Assembly: GCF_017896165.1 (NCBI RefSeq)
Contig: NZ_JAFCNB010000001.1
Span: 716,382 to 780,381, forward strand
Direction: 5' to 3'
Origin: Microbispora oryzae
GTDB lineage: Bacteria > Actinomycetota > Actinomycetes > Streptosporangiales > Streptosporangiaceae
Length of the DNA stretch: 64,000 bases
In this document: in pieces, positions 10,346 through 18,137 of the stretch
Position numbering within the stretch: position 1 is the stretch's first letter
How the letters are laid out: the number at the start of each line of letters is the position of its first letter
Notes under the pieces: generated by a model
Seen by the model: the letters and a program-made list of their open reading frames with translations, nothing else
Databases searched by the model: none
What the model was told of the DNA's origin: nothing
Made by a program: the position numbers and the translations under genes

Positions 10346-11668
10346 GTGACACTGCGCGTCGCGATCGTCGGGTCGGGCCCGGCCGGGATCTACACGGCCG
10401 AGGCGCTGCTCAAGCAGTCCGCGGGGCCGGTCGAGGTCGACGTCCTGGAGCGCCTCCCCACGCCGTACGGCCTGGTCCGGTATGGCGTCGCCCCCGACCA
10501 CACCTCGATCAAGTCGATCGCGGGCTACCTCCGGCGGGTGCTGGAGTCTCCGGGGGTGCGGTTCCTCGGCGGGGTGGAGCTCGGCCGGGACGTCACCGTG
10601 GAGGAGCTGCTCGGCTGCTACGACGCCGTCGTCTACTGCACGGGAGCCATGGTCGACCGGCGGCTGGGCGTCCCCGGCGAGGACCTGCCCGGCAGCGTCG
10701 CGGCGACCGACTTCGTCAACTGGTACTGCGGCCACCCCGACGTCCCTCCGGACCGGTTCGCGCTGGACGCCGAGGACGTCGTGGTCATCGGCGTGGGCAA
10801 CGTCGCCGTCGACGTCGTGCGGATCATGGCGAAGACGGCCGCCGAGCTGCGCGAGACCGACGTGCCCGAGGAGGTGCTCGAACGGCTGGCGGCCAGCCGG
10901 GTGCGCCGCCTGCACATGGTCGGCCGGCGCGGCGCGGAGCACGCCAAGTTCACCCTGAAGGAGCTGAGGGAGCTCGGCGAGCTGGGCGGGGCGGACGTGC
11001 TGACGTTCCCCGAGGAGGTCAAGGTCGACGATCTGGCCGCCCTGTCCCGGCAGGTCAGGGGCAACGTCGACGTCCTGCAGGGGTGGGCCTCCCGCGTCCC
11101 GGCCGGCCGGCCGCGGCGGCTGGAGGTCCGCTTCTGGCTGCGCCCGGTCGAGGTGCTCGGCGACTCCCGGGTGGAGGGGGTGCGCTTCGAGCGGACCCGG
11201 CTGGAGGACGGCCGGGTCGTGGGCACCGGCGAGTTCGAGACGATCCCGGCCGGCATGGTGATGCGGTCGGTCGGCTACCAGAGCGTCGCCCTGCCGGGTG
11301 TGCCGTTCGACACCGCCTCGATGACCGTGCCGAACGTCGCCGGGAAGGTGACGGACCGGCAGTACGTCGCGGGCTGGCTCAAGCGCGGCCCGACAGGCGT
11401 GATCGGCACCAACAAGTCCGACGGGGCGGAGACCGCGCGGACGCTGCTGGCCGAGGTCAAGCCGGGCGTCGCGGGCGGGCGGATCGACGACCTGCTGCGG
11501 GCGCGCGGCGTGCGGCCGGTGACCTACGAGGACTGGCTGGCCATCGAGGCCGCCGAGAGCGGGCTGGCGGAGAGCCTCAAGCGCGGCGAGCGGGTCAAGC
11601 TCGTGGGCAGGCCGGCGATGCTGGACGCCCTCCGGCGCGGCCGGCCCGCCCCGGAACGGACTCCCTGA
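10346..11668 (+). CDS. FAD-dependent ferredoxin--NADP+ reductase, FprA type
   Basis: 440-aa adrenodoxin-reductase-like flavoprotein that moves electrons between NADPH and ferredoxin, typically for cytochrome P450s or other redox enzymes. FAD-binding GSGPAGIY is at 9-16, followed by PTPYGLVRYGVAPDH, a strong family signature. The NADP-binding VVVIGVGNVAVDVVRI is near 145, and a C-terminal GWLKRGPTGVIGTNK closes the FAD site. The GTG start at 10346 has GGAGG five bases upstream. Length and motifs match mycobacterial FprA. No P450 or ferredoxin gene is adjacent. Confidence 0.93.
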   Translation: MTLRVAIVGSGPAGIYTAEALLKQSAGPVEVDVLERLPTPYGLVRYGVAPDHTSIKSIAGYLRRVLESPGVRFLGGVELGRDVTVEELLGCYDAVVYCTGAMVDRRLGVPGEDLPGSVAATDFVNWYCGHPDVPPDRFALDAEDVVVIGVGNVAVDVVRIMAKTAAELRETDVPEEVLERLAASRVRRLHMVGRRGAEHAKFTLKELRELGELGGADVLTFPEEVKVDDLAALSRQVRGNVDVLQGWASRVPAGRPRRLEVRFWLRPVEVLGDSRVEGVRFERTRLEDGRVVGTGEFETIPAGMVMRSVGYQSVALPGVPFDTASMTVPNVAGKVTDRQYVAGWLKRGPTGVIGTNKSDGAETARTLLAEVKPGVAGGRIDDLLRARGVRPVTYEDWLAIEAAESGLAESLKRGERVKLVGRPAMLDALRRGRPAPERTP

Positions 11669-11702
11669 CCGCTCCCTGAGGCGTTCTGCGAGGATCGTCG
11701 GC

Positions 11703-12881
11703 ATGAAGACGACGCTGACGGGTCTGGCCGGACCGCTCGACGGGTTCGCGGCGGCGTACGCGGAACAGCGGCGGCGGTTCCCGTCGCCGGACCCGGCCTG
11801 GCAGCCGATCCACACGGTGTACGTCCCCGCCGACCAGGTGACCGCCGGAACGGTGGACCGGTGGCGGCAGGAGGCCACCGAGCTGCTCCACCGGCTGTTC
11901 TTCACCCCTCACGAGCTGGCCGCGGCGTTCGATCTCGACGCGGATCTCGCCGCGCCGGTGCACGACAGGGTCCGCCGGAAGCTCGGCGCCGAGCCCGTCG
12001 AGGACCTGCGGATCGACTTCGAGGACGGGTACGGCCGGCGGCCGGCGGACGAGGAGGACCGGCACGTCGAGAGCGCGGCGTCCGCCGTGGCCGAGATGCA
12101 CGCCGCCGGAACCCTCCCCCGGCGGTGGGGGCTGCGCGTCAGGTCGTTCGCCGACGGAGACCCGGAGCGGGCGGTCCGCACGCTCGACGGGTTCCTCACT
12201 GAGGTGATCGGGCGGTCCGGATCGCTCCCCCGCGGGTTCACGGTGACGTTCCCCAAGGTGCTCATGGAGGACTACCTGCACCAGTTCGCGGCGTGCCTCG
12301 ACGCGCTTGAGGCTGCTCTGGGCCTGGATCGGGGCCTGCTCCGATTCGAGATGCAGGTGGAGGCCCCGCAGACGGTGCTGCTGCTGGAGAGATCGCCCGA
12401 TCTGGTGCCGTCCCTGCGCGGGCGGCTGGCCGCGGCCCACTTCGGCGTGTTCGACTACACCGCGTCGATCGGGCTGCCGCCCGGCGAGCAGCGGCTCGAT
12501 CACCCCGCCTGCGATCACGCCAGGAACGTGATGCGGACCACCCTGGCCGGCACGGGCGTGGAGCTGTCGGACGGTTCGCTCGCGGCCGCTCCGGCGTCCG
12601 ATTCGGCGGCGGACGTGCAGGCCCTGCTCGCGCGGCACGCGGAGACGGTGCGCCACTCCCTGGCCAACGGGTTCTATCAGGGCTGGGACATGCACCCGTC
12701 CCACCTGCTCAGCCGTTTCGCCACCGTCTACGCCTTCCACCTGCGCTGCTACGAGCGGTACGCCGAGCGGGTGCGGGCCTGGGGCGAACGGCGGGCGGCC
12801 GGCGACGGGACGCTGGACGAGCCGGCCACGATCAACACCCTCGTCGCCGCGCTGGCCAGGGCCGACCGGGCCCTGAGCTGA
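11703..12881 (+). CDS. DUF6986 / CitE-like aldolase superfamily protein
   Basis: 392-aa protein of the HpcH/HpaI/CitE-like (PEP/pyruvate-binding TIM-barrel) superfamily. Visible features are the acidic metal-site motif RIDFEDGYG near 101-109, an E-rich central strand (RFEMQVEAPQ), and the glycine-rich FGVFDYTASIG. In other actinomycetes such proteins sit with purine or allantoin catabolism genes or malate synthase; none of these is next to it here. The reaction is unknown. The 34-bp gap after fprA allows co-transcription. Its stop is followed by a 14-bp tandem array. Confidence 0.8.
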   Translation: MKTTLTGLAGPLDGFAAAYAEQRRRFPSPDPAWQPIHTVYVPADQVTAGTVDRWRQEATELLHRLFFTPHELAAAFDLDADLAAPVHDRVRRKLGAEPVEDLRIDFEDGYGRRPADEEDRHVESAASAVAEMHAAGTLPRRWGLRVRSFADGDPERAVRTLDGFLTEVIGRSGSLPRGFTVTFPKVLMEDYLHQFAACLDALEAALGLDRGLLRFEMQVEAPQTVLLLERSPDLVPSLRGRLAAAHFGVFDYTASIGLPPGEQRLDHPACDHARNVMRTTLAGTGVELSDGSLAAAPASDSAADVQALLARHAETVRHSLANGFYQGWDMHPSHLLSRFATVYAFHLRCYERYAERVRAWGERRAAGDGTLDEPATINTLVAALARADRALS

Positions 12882-12886
12882 CCCCG

Positions 12887-12970
12887 CCGGTCAGTACGGG
12901 CCGATCATGACCGGCCGATCATGACCGGCCGGTCAGGACTGGCCGGTCAGGACTGGCCGGTCAGGACTGG
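12887..12970. repeat. 14-bp tandem repeat (6 copies) running into the cutC stop codon
   Basis: One diverged copy followed by two of CCGATCATGACCGG and three of CCGGTCAGGACTGG. The cutC stop (12961-12963, read as TGA on the minus strand) lies in the last full unit, so the array forms both the convergent intergenic gap and the last codons of cutC. Confidence 0.95.
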
Positions 12971-13641
12971 TCGATCAGGCGGCGCCATTCCTGGACCCGG
13001 GCGGGGTCGACGGGGGTGCCCCACGAACCCCGTACGGCGCTGCCCACGTGGAAGGCGCGGACCCCGTAGTCGAGCAGGGCGGGGACGTGTTCCCGCTTGA
13101 GGCCGCCTCCGGCCAGCGTCAGCGGGGCGTCCCCGGCGTCGGCCCTGGCCCGTAAGACGGGCAGGCCCGCGCCGACTCCCAGAGGGGAGCCGGAGGTGAG
13201 CACGGTCGCCAGGTTCGGCAGGAGCCGTACCGCGCGCCAGGCCGCGCGGACGTCGGCGGCGTGATCGACGGCGCGGTGGAAGGTCCACGGAAGCGGCGAG
13301 ACGGCCCTGATCAGGGCGTCGGTCGCCTCCAGGTCGACCGCGCCGTCCTCGGTCAGGAAGCCGAACACGAAGCCGGCGGCGCCGGCCTCGGAGAGTTCCT
13401 TGACGTCGCGGCGCAGCCGGTCGAGCTCGTCGGGGGTCACCGTGAACCCCGCGTTGCACCGGAGCATCACCATCTGCGGCAGACCGCACTTGTCGGCGAT
13501 GGCCGCGACCAGGTCCGCCGAGGGGGTGAGCCCGCCGGAGCCCATGTCGGAGACGACCTCCAGGCGGTCGGCCCCACCCTCCTCGGCGGCCAGGGCGTCG
13601 CGCACGTCCAGCGCGATCACTTCAAGCAGCGATCCGGTCAT
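12961..13641 (-). CDS. cutC: CutC family protein (copper homeostasis / aldose-type TIM barrel)
   Basis: 226 aa, the usual CutC length. Family features: LEVIALDVRDALAAEEGGADRLEV at the N-terminus, MVMLRCNAG, GAAGFVFGFLTEDG, WTFHRAVDHA, VLTSGSPLGV and LAGGGLKREHV. The family was named for copper tolerance in E. coli, but that role is debated. The ATG at 13641 is the family-matched start. It lies convergent to the aldolase-like gene and downstream of a GNAT gene on the same strand. Confidence 0.9.
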   Translation of the reverse strand: MTGSLLEVIALDVRDALAAEEGGADRLEVVSDMGSGGLTPSADLVAAIADKCGLPQMVMLRCNAGFTVTPDELDRLRRDVKELSEAGAAGFVFGFLTEDGAVDLEATDALIRAVSPLPWTFHRAVDHAADVRAAWRAVRLLPNLATVLTSGSPLGVGAGLPVLRARADAGDAPLTLAGGGLKREHVPALLDYGVRAFHVGSAVRGSWGTPVDPARVQEWRRLIDQS

Positions 13642-13726
13642 GAAGCGAACAGTATCTGGTCCCTTTGCGGGGCCGTACGGCATCCGCCCCCTTAAGCCAC
13701 CTATTGACTCTTGTCGGAGATTTATG

Positions 13727-14326
13727 TCAGAAGCGCGATTCCGCGGCCAGGCGGGGCACCGGGATGGCCGAGACCCCTTGCGGCAGCAGCGCCGCGGAGG
13801 CGGGCCGCTCGAAGAGCGCGCCCGAGGCGCGGTGTGGCAGGTCGACCGTCCTGACGTGCCGGAATCCGGCCGCCCGATAGTAGGCCTGGAGCCTGGGGTT
13901 GTCCTTGGCGCAGTCGAGCCGCAGCAGGCGCCGCCCCTCCGCGTCCGCGCGCAGACCGGCCCAGTCGAGCAGCGCCTCCCCGAGGCCGCGCCCGGAGTAC
14001 GACCGGCTCACCGCCAGTTTGTGCACGTAGAGCGCGTCCCCCGGGCGGTCGGCGGGCCGCCAGAACTCGGGGTCCGCCCGGCCGTCGAGCGAGACGGTGG
14101 CCACGGGGGCCCGGCCCTCCCCGCCGTCCAGGACGTACATCGCGCCCTGGGCGATGAGGGGCTCGATCCGGTCGGCGGGGAACCCGGCGACCGGCCACTG
14201 CCGCACCCCCCTGGAGTCCAGCCACCTCGCCGTCGCGGTGAGCAGGTCGAGGACGGCCGGCAGGTCGTCGGGAAGGGCCGGCCGGAGGGTGAGTTCGGTG
14301 ACGAGATTCAGGGTGGTCGCGGGCAT
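13727..14326 (-). CDS. GNAT family N-acetyltransferase
   Basis: 199-aa acetyltransferase. The acetyl-CoA binding segment VHKLAVSRSYSGRGLGEALLDWA (motif A, R-x-x-G-x-G) is followed by LLRLDCAKDNPRLQAYYRAAGF. The N-terminal half has the usual beta-hairpin (LRPALPDDLPAVLDLL). The substrate is unknown. ATG 14326 follows an AAGGA about nine bases upstream. It is the second gene downstream of the GntR regulator on the minus strand, but a strong hairpin at 14503-14530 separates them. Confidence 0.88.
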   Translation of the reverse strand: MPATTLNLVTELTLRPALPDDLPAVLDLLTATARWLDSRGVRQWPVAGFPADRIEPLIAQGAMYVLDGGEGRAPVATVSLDGRADPEFWRPADRPGDALYVHKLAVSRSYSGRGLGEALLDWAGLRADAEGRRLLRLDCAKDNPRLQAYYRAAGFRHVRTVDLPHRASGALFERPASAALLPQGVSAIPVPRLAAESRF

Positions 14327-14502
14327 GGCGAAGTGTCCTTCCGATGCGTTGTCGATCGAGCGCGAAGAGTGACGAACGGATGACGTGCGGCCCCGCATCT
14401 CGGCGGCGGGGGCGGCGGACTCAGGGCGCGCGGGTGCGGCGGGGCGACGACGACCGGCGGAGGCGCGCGGCCGGGCCGGCCCGGGAAGAAGGGGCCGGCC
14501 GG

Positions 14503-14530
14503 GGACACCCCGTCAGACGAGGGGGTGTCC
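14503..14530 (-). terminator. GC hairpin, probable gntR terminator
   Basis: Perfect 9-bp inverted repeat GGACACCCC / GGGGTGTCC with a 10-nt loop, starting 9 bp past the gntR stop codon. There is no U-tract, as at most hairpins in this window. Confidence 0.7.
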
Positions 14531-14538
14531 GGAGGGCG

Positions 14539-15291
14539 TCAATGACGTTCCAGCTCGTACCGGATCAGGTGCTTGTCGGCGGGGAGCACCGATACGGCGA
14601 CACGTACAGGGGTGTCCTCCGCGTCGTAGCCCACCCGGACATAGATGACAACCGGCGTGCCGGGTTCCAGCTGTAGCCGCAGCGACTCATCCGAAGTCGG
14701 CATACGAGCCGATATGTCGTCAACAGCCCTGACCTGGGGGTGTCCGAGCTCCTCCAGCACGCGGTTGGCGCCGCGTGTGATGTCCCCCGGCCGTGAGATC
14801 TCCGAGTCCGCGACGAGATCGAGCGGGAAGTAGGAGTCCAGCGTGTTGTACGGCTGGCCGTCCACGAACCGGAGCCGCCGCCGTACGACGGCGAGACCGC
14901 CGTCGGCGAGGGCGAGGCGCGTGGCCACGTCCTCGGGAGGTTCGACGATCGAGACCTCGATCCGCTGGTCCGCGGACCGGCCCTCGGCCGTCACGGCGTG
15001 GACGAACGCGTCGAAGCGCGGCACACCCTGGTCCAGCCGTACGAACTCATCCTGGGGCCGCATGAGGAGGGGCCGCCGCTCCCTGACGAAGGTCCCGCGC
15101 CGTCGCATCCGCAGGATTAGACCCTCGTTCTCCAGCTCACCCAGGGCCAGCCGCACCGTGTTGCGGCTGACGCCGTGGGCCTCCATCAGGTCGGCCTCGG
15201 TCGGGATCTGGTCGCCCGGCGCGAGTTCGCCCGCGTAGATGGCCCTCCGTACCTCGGCGGCCACCTGCTGGTAGAGCGACGATCGTGCCAT
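14539..15291 (-). CDS. GntR family regulator, HutC subfamily (UTRA domain)
   Basis: 250 aa. Winged-helix GntR DNA-binding domain at 5-72 (LYQQVAAEVRRAIYAGELAPGDQIP, SRNTVRLALGELENEGLI), then a UTRA effector domain at about 95-245. Such regulators often sense sugars, amino acids or histidine-derived ligands; the ligand here is unknown. A short palindrome with arms TTTGTT/AACAAA lies 20 bp upstream of the start and could be an autoregulatory operator. No metabolic partner gene adjoins it. Confidence 0.92.
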   Translation of the reverse strand: MARSSLYQQVAAEVRRAIYAGELAPGDQIPTEADLMEAHGVSRNTVRLALGELENEGLILRMRRRGTFVRERRPLLMRPQDEFVRLDQGVPRFDAFVHAVTAEGRSADQRIEVSIVEPPEDVATRLALADGGLAVVRRRLRFVDGQPYNTLDSYFPLDLVADSEISRPGDITRGANRVLEELGHPQVRAVDDISARMPTSDESLRLQLEPGTPVVIYVRVGYDAEDTPVRVAVSVLPADKHLIRYELERH

Positions 15292-15309
15292 CTTTCCTCA
15301 ATCCACCCT

Positions 15310-15323
15310 TTTGTTCCAACAAA
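15310..15323. promoter_or_regulatory. Palindrome upstream of gntR, candidate operator
   Basis: TTTGTT-CC-AACAAA in an AT-rich patch (about 15300-15355) directly upstream of the gntR start. The position suits autoregulation; binding is inferred only. Confidence 0.35.
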
Positions 15324-15694
15324 TCTAAAGGATCTGCGACAAGCAATAAACAACCCCTTGACCGGAGGCCATCCGGCCCCGCATTATCCAAACGTTGGTA
15401 CAAATCCATCCAATGGTGGGGCTGCGTGCCGGCGGTCCGTGCGGTGCTCCGCGCGTGCCGTGGCGCCCCCTCCGAGGCGACGCGAAGGCCGCGACACGAA
15501 CGCCGCGACACGCGCCGCACCGGCAGGGATTCCCACACCTACCAGAGCGACGGGAACGGCATGTCAGTGCTGTCGGTATCCACCGACTTGACGGCTCGGC
15601 GCGGGAAAGGGCCGTTCGTGCGGCATGAGGGGGACCTCCGGGTGACCCGCGCCGCCGGCCGCCAACACGGCTCCGACGGCACGACATGCCTGAT

Positions 15695-15857
15695 CATGCG
15701 GCACCGCCGCATGCCGGAGCGGCCGCCGTGCGAGGGCGGCCGCTCCCCACGGACTCCGCGCGATTGAACGAGTCCTCGACCCCAACCCTCGCCGGGGTCG
15801 AGGTCTCGCGCCGGAGCGGTGCGCGTCCTGGCGGGTCCCCCACGCCCGCCAGGACGC
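15695..15857. other. Cluster of four perfect inverted repeats (structured locus)
   Basis: The 620-bp gap between gntR and the SDR gene holds four back-to-back perfect stems: 15695-15713 (8 bp, 3-nt loop), 15716-15746 (12 bp, 7-nt loop), 15774-15803 (10 bp, 10-nt loop) and 15823-15857 (13 bp, 9-nt loop). The rest of 15324-15694 shows no convincing gene. A 69-codon frame at 15560-15767 lacks a ribosome site and runs through the first two hairpins. The cluster could be serial terminators, a structured RNA or a recombination/protein site. Confidence 0.8.
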
Positions 15858-15886
15858 TTCACCGTAGGACGGGCCGCCGACCCGGG

Positions 15887-15900
15887 ACCGACCGGTCGGT
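15887..15900. promoter_or_regulatory. TetR-type palindrome upstream of the SDR gene
   Basis: Perfect 14-bp palindrome ACCGACCGGTCGGT ending 11 bp before the SDR start codon. This is the classical look of operators of TetR-family repressors in actinobacteria. The repressor is not adjacent; three TetR genes lie elsewhere in the window. Confidence 0.55.
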
Positions 15901-15911
15901 ATGCTGCCTGC

Positions 15912-16673
15912 ATGACTCTCTTCTCGGTGGAAGGCAAGACGGTTGTCGTGACCGGCGGCTCCCGCGGGATCGGGAAGATGATCGCCAGGGGATTCGCCGA
16001 CGCGGGAGCGACGGTCTACATCTCCTCCCGCAAGAAGGACGAACTGGAGGCCGCGGCGGCTGAGCTGGGCTGCGCCGCCGTACAGGCCGACCTGTCGACG
16101 GCCGAGGGGGTCGCCGCTCTCGTGCGCGCGGTCTCGGCCAGGGAGAACCGGCTCGACGTGCTGGTCAACAACGCCGGGGCGACCTGGGGCGCGCCCCTCG
16201 ACGAATATCCCGAGCAGGCCTTCGACAAGCTCTGGAACATCAACGTCAAGGGCGTCTTCTTCCTGACCAGGAGCTTCCTCCCGCTGCTGCGCGCGTCGGC
16301 GTCGCCGGACGACCCCGCGCGGGTGATAAACATCGGGTCGGTCGACGGCCTGCGGGTGCCGTTCATGGAGAACTACGCCTACTCGGCGGCCAAGGCGGCC
16401 GTCCACATGCTGACCCGGCACCTCGCCCACCGGTTCGCCCGCGAGTCGATCACGGTCAACGCGATCGCGCCGGGACCGTTCGAGTCGAAGATGATGGCTT
16501 TCGCGCTCGACGATCCGCACACGCGCGCCGCGATCGAGAGCGGGATCCCGCTGAGCCGCATCGGACGGCCGGACGACATGGCCGGGGCCGCGATCTATCT
16601 CGCCTCGCGCGCCGGGGCGTACCTGACGGGCGCCGTCATCCCCGTCGACGGCGGGCTCTCCACCCAGGGCTGA
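15912..16673 (+). CDS. Short-chain dehydrogenase/reductase (RhlG-like)
   Basis: 253-aa classical SDR. NAD(P)-binding TGGSRGIG is at about 15-22, NNAG near 87-90, and the catalytic triad includes Y in YAYSAAKAA with K four residues later. C-terminal VIPVDGGLSTQG is typical. The SRK after strand beta-2 suggests NADP(H) preference, as in RhlG-like 3-oxoacyl reductases. The substrate is unknown. The palindrome immediately upstream implies control by a TetR-family repressor. Confidence 0.9.
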   Translation: MTLFSVEGKTVVVTGGSRGIGKMIARGFADAGATVYISSRKKDELEAAAAELGCAAVQADLSTAEGVAALVRAVSARENRLDVLVNNAGATWGAPLDEYPEQAFDKLWNINVKGVFFLTRSFLPLLRASASPDDPARVINIGSVDGLRVPFMENYAYSAAKAAVHMLTRHLAHRFARESITVNAIAPGPFESKMMAFALDDPHTRAAIESGIPLSRIGRPDDMAGAAIYLASRAGAYLTGAVIPVDGGLSTQG

Positions 16674-16728
16674 GCTCCCGGGCCGAGCACCCAGCCTGAG
16701 CCGGTCGCCGCCGCCTACACTGCACGAC

Positions 16729-17190
16729 ATGGCGCAGGTCGCGGTGTGCGGGCCGGCCGAGTGCGGCCCCGAGGAGACGGACGCCGCCCGGACCGTGGGA
16801 CGGCTGCTGGCCGAGCGCGGCGCCGTCGTGCTGTGCGGCGGGTACGGCGGGGTGATGGCCGCGGCGGCCGAAGGTGCCCGGCGGGCCGGCGGCGTGGTCG
16901 TCGGCGTCCTGTCCGGCCGCGACCGCGCCGGGGCGAGCCCCGACCTGACCGTGGCCCTTCCCACCGGGCTGGGCGAGGCCCGCAACGCCCTGATCGTGCG
17001 GGCGGCGGACGCGGTGATCGTGATCGGAGGGTCCTGGGGGACGCTCTCCGAGCTCGCCCTGGCCCAGCGCGGCGGCACCCCGGTCATCACGCTGGGCGGA
17101 TGGCGGGTGATCGACGCGGACGGCCGGCCCGTCCGCGGCCCGATCGCCGTCGCCGACCCGGCCGCCGCCGTGCGCCTCGCCCTCGGGTAG
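16729..17190 (+). CDS. SLOG/TIGR00725 family Rossmann protein
   Basis: 153-aa nucleotide-binding-like protein of the TIGR00725/SLOG superfamily (related to LOG lysine decarboxylase-like proteins). CGGYGGVM near 37-44 and GGSWGTLSELALA near 100-112 form the phosphate/nucleotide-binding loops. Biochemical function is not established for this group. It lies 55 bp after the SDR gene on the same strand, so co-transcription is possible. It ends 17 bp before the convergent ATP-grasp gene. Confidence 0.85.
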   Translation: MAQVAVCGPAECGPEETDAARTVGRLLAERGAVVLCGGYGGVMAAAAEGARRAGGVVVGVLSGRDRAGASPDLTVALPTGLGEARNALIVRAADAVIVIGGSWGTLSELALAQRGGTPVITLGGWRVIDADGRPVRGPIAVADPAAAVRLALG

Positions 17191-17207
17191 CCCCCGGCCG
17201 GACGAGG

Positions 17208-18047
17208 TCAGCTCTCCGGCTTGAGCAGACCGGCCAGCGTCTCGGCGAACAGGTCCGGCGCGGCCAGCTCGTACGACAGGAAGAGGTACGGCTCGGTCAC
17301 CTCAAGCTCCATCAGCACGGGCTCCCCGTCCGGCATCCGCACCAGGTCCACCCGGGCGTACAGCAGGCCGGGGGCGACCTGGGCCAGCGTCCGCTCGGCC
17401 AGCGCGAACTGGTCGTCGTCGGGGTCGCGCAGCCTGGCCTTGTTCTCCGCGGTCTGGGCGACGCCGGTCAGCATCGCGTGGCGCCGCACGGCGTGGCTGA
17501 ACTGCCCGCCGAAGTAGAGCATCGACAGCTCGCCCTCGTGCTCCACCGACGTGACATACGGCTGGACCATGACCGTGCGGCCCTGGCCGAGCAGCCGGGT
17601 CACCTGCTCGTCGGCCGCGGCCCGGTCGGTCGTGCGGACCGTGTCCCTGGCTCCCCCGGAGATCGCGGGCTTGACGACGAACTCCGGCCAGGCCGGGAGC
17701 TCCGCGCGCTCCTGTCCGGGCTCCACCCAGTGAGTCGGCACGGTCGGCACACCCAGGTCGCGCAGGTACGTCTTGTCGGTGTTCCACTCGATGATCGGCG
17801 CCGGGTTGAACAGCCGGGTCACCGCCCCGACGCGGTGGGCCCAGGCGACGAACTCGTCCCTGCGCTCGACGTAGTCCCAGGCCGACCGGACCACGACGGC
17901 GTCGAACGACGACCAGTCGACGCGCGGGTCGTCCCACACCACCGGCGCGCCTTCCAGACCGGCTCCCAGCCAGGCCGCAAGGACGATCTCTCGTTCGTCG
18001 TCGAACCTGCTGATCGGGTCGGCGGTGGTGACGTAGGCGACGTTCAT
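17208..18047 (-). CDS. ATP-grasp domain protein
   Basis: 279 aa. The N-terminal pre-ATP-grasp segment (MNVAYVTTADPISRFDDERE) leads to AVVVRSAWDYVERRDEF, then the ATP-grasp fold with FVVKPAISGGARDT (ATP-binding lysine) and metal-binding acidic residues in ARVDLVRMPDGEPVLMELEVTEPYLF. Related proteins ligate small carboxylates to amines; the substrate here is unknown. ATG 18047 has GGGAGC three bases upstream. It lies downstream of the GH3 gene on the same strand (90-bp gap). Confidence 0.88.
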   Translation of the reverse strand: MNVAYVTTADPISRFDDEREIVLAAWLGAGLEGAPVVWDDPRVDWSSFDAVVVRSAWDYVERRDEFVAWAHRVGAVTRLFNPAPIIEWNTDKTYLRDLGVPTVPTHWVEPGQERAELPAWPEFVVKPAISGGARDTVRTTDRAAADEQVTRLLGQGRTVMVQPYVTSVEHEGELSMLYFGGQFSHAVRRHAMLTGVAQTAENKARLRDPDDDQFALAERTLAQVAPGLLYARVDLVRMPDGEPVLMELEVTEPYLFLSYELAAPDLFAETLAGLLKPES

Positions 18048-18137
18048 CGAGCTCCCATCTCGGGTTCGTCCGGGACCCATCGTAGGGACCCGCGGCGGCC
18101 CGCCGGTCCACCCTCCCCCGGGCCGAGGACCTCCGGA

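Noticed and set aside
15560..15767. Possible small gene MSVLSVSTDLTARR... in the gntR-SDR gap
   Set aside because: No ribosome site, Arg/Pro-rich composition, and the frame runs through two perfect hairpins; better explained as non-coding structure.
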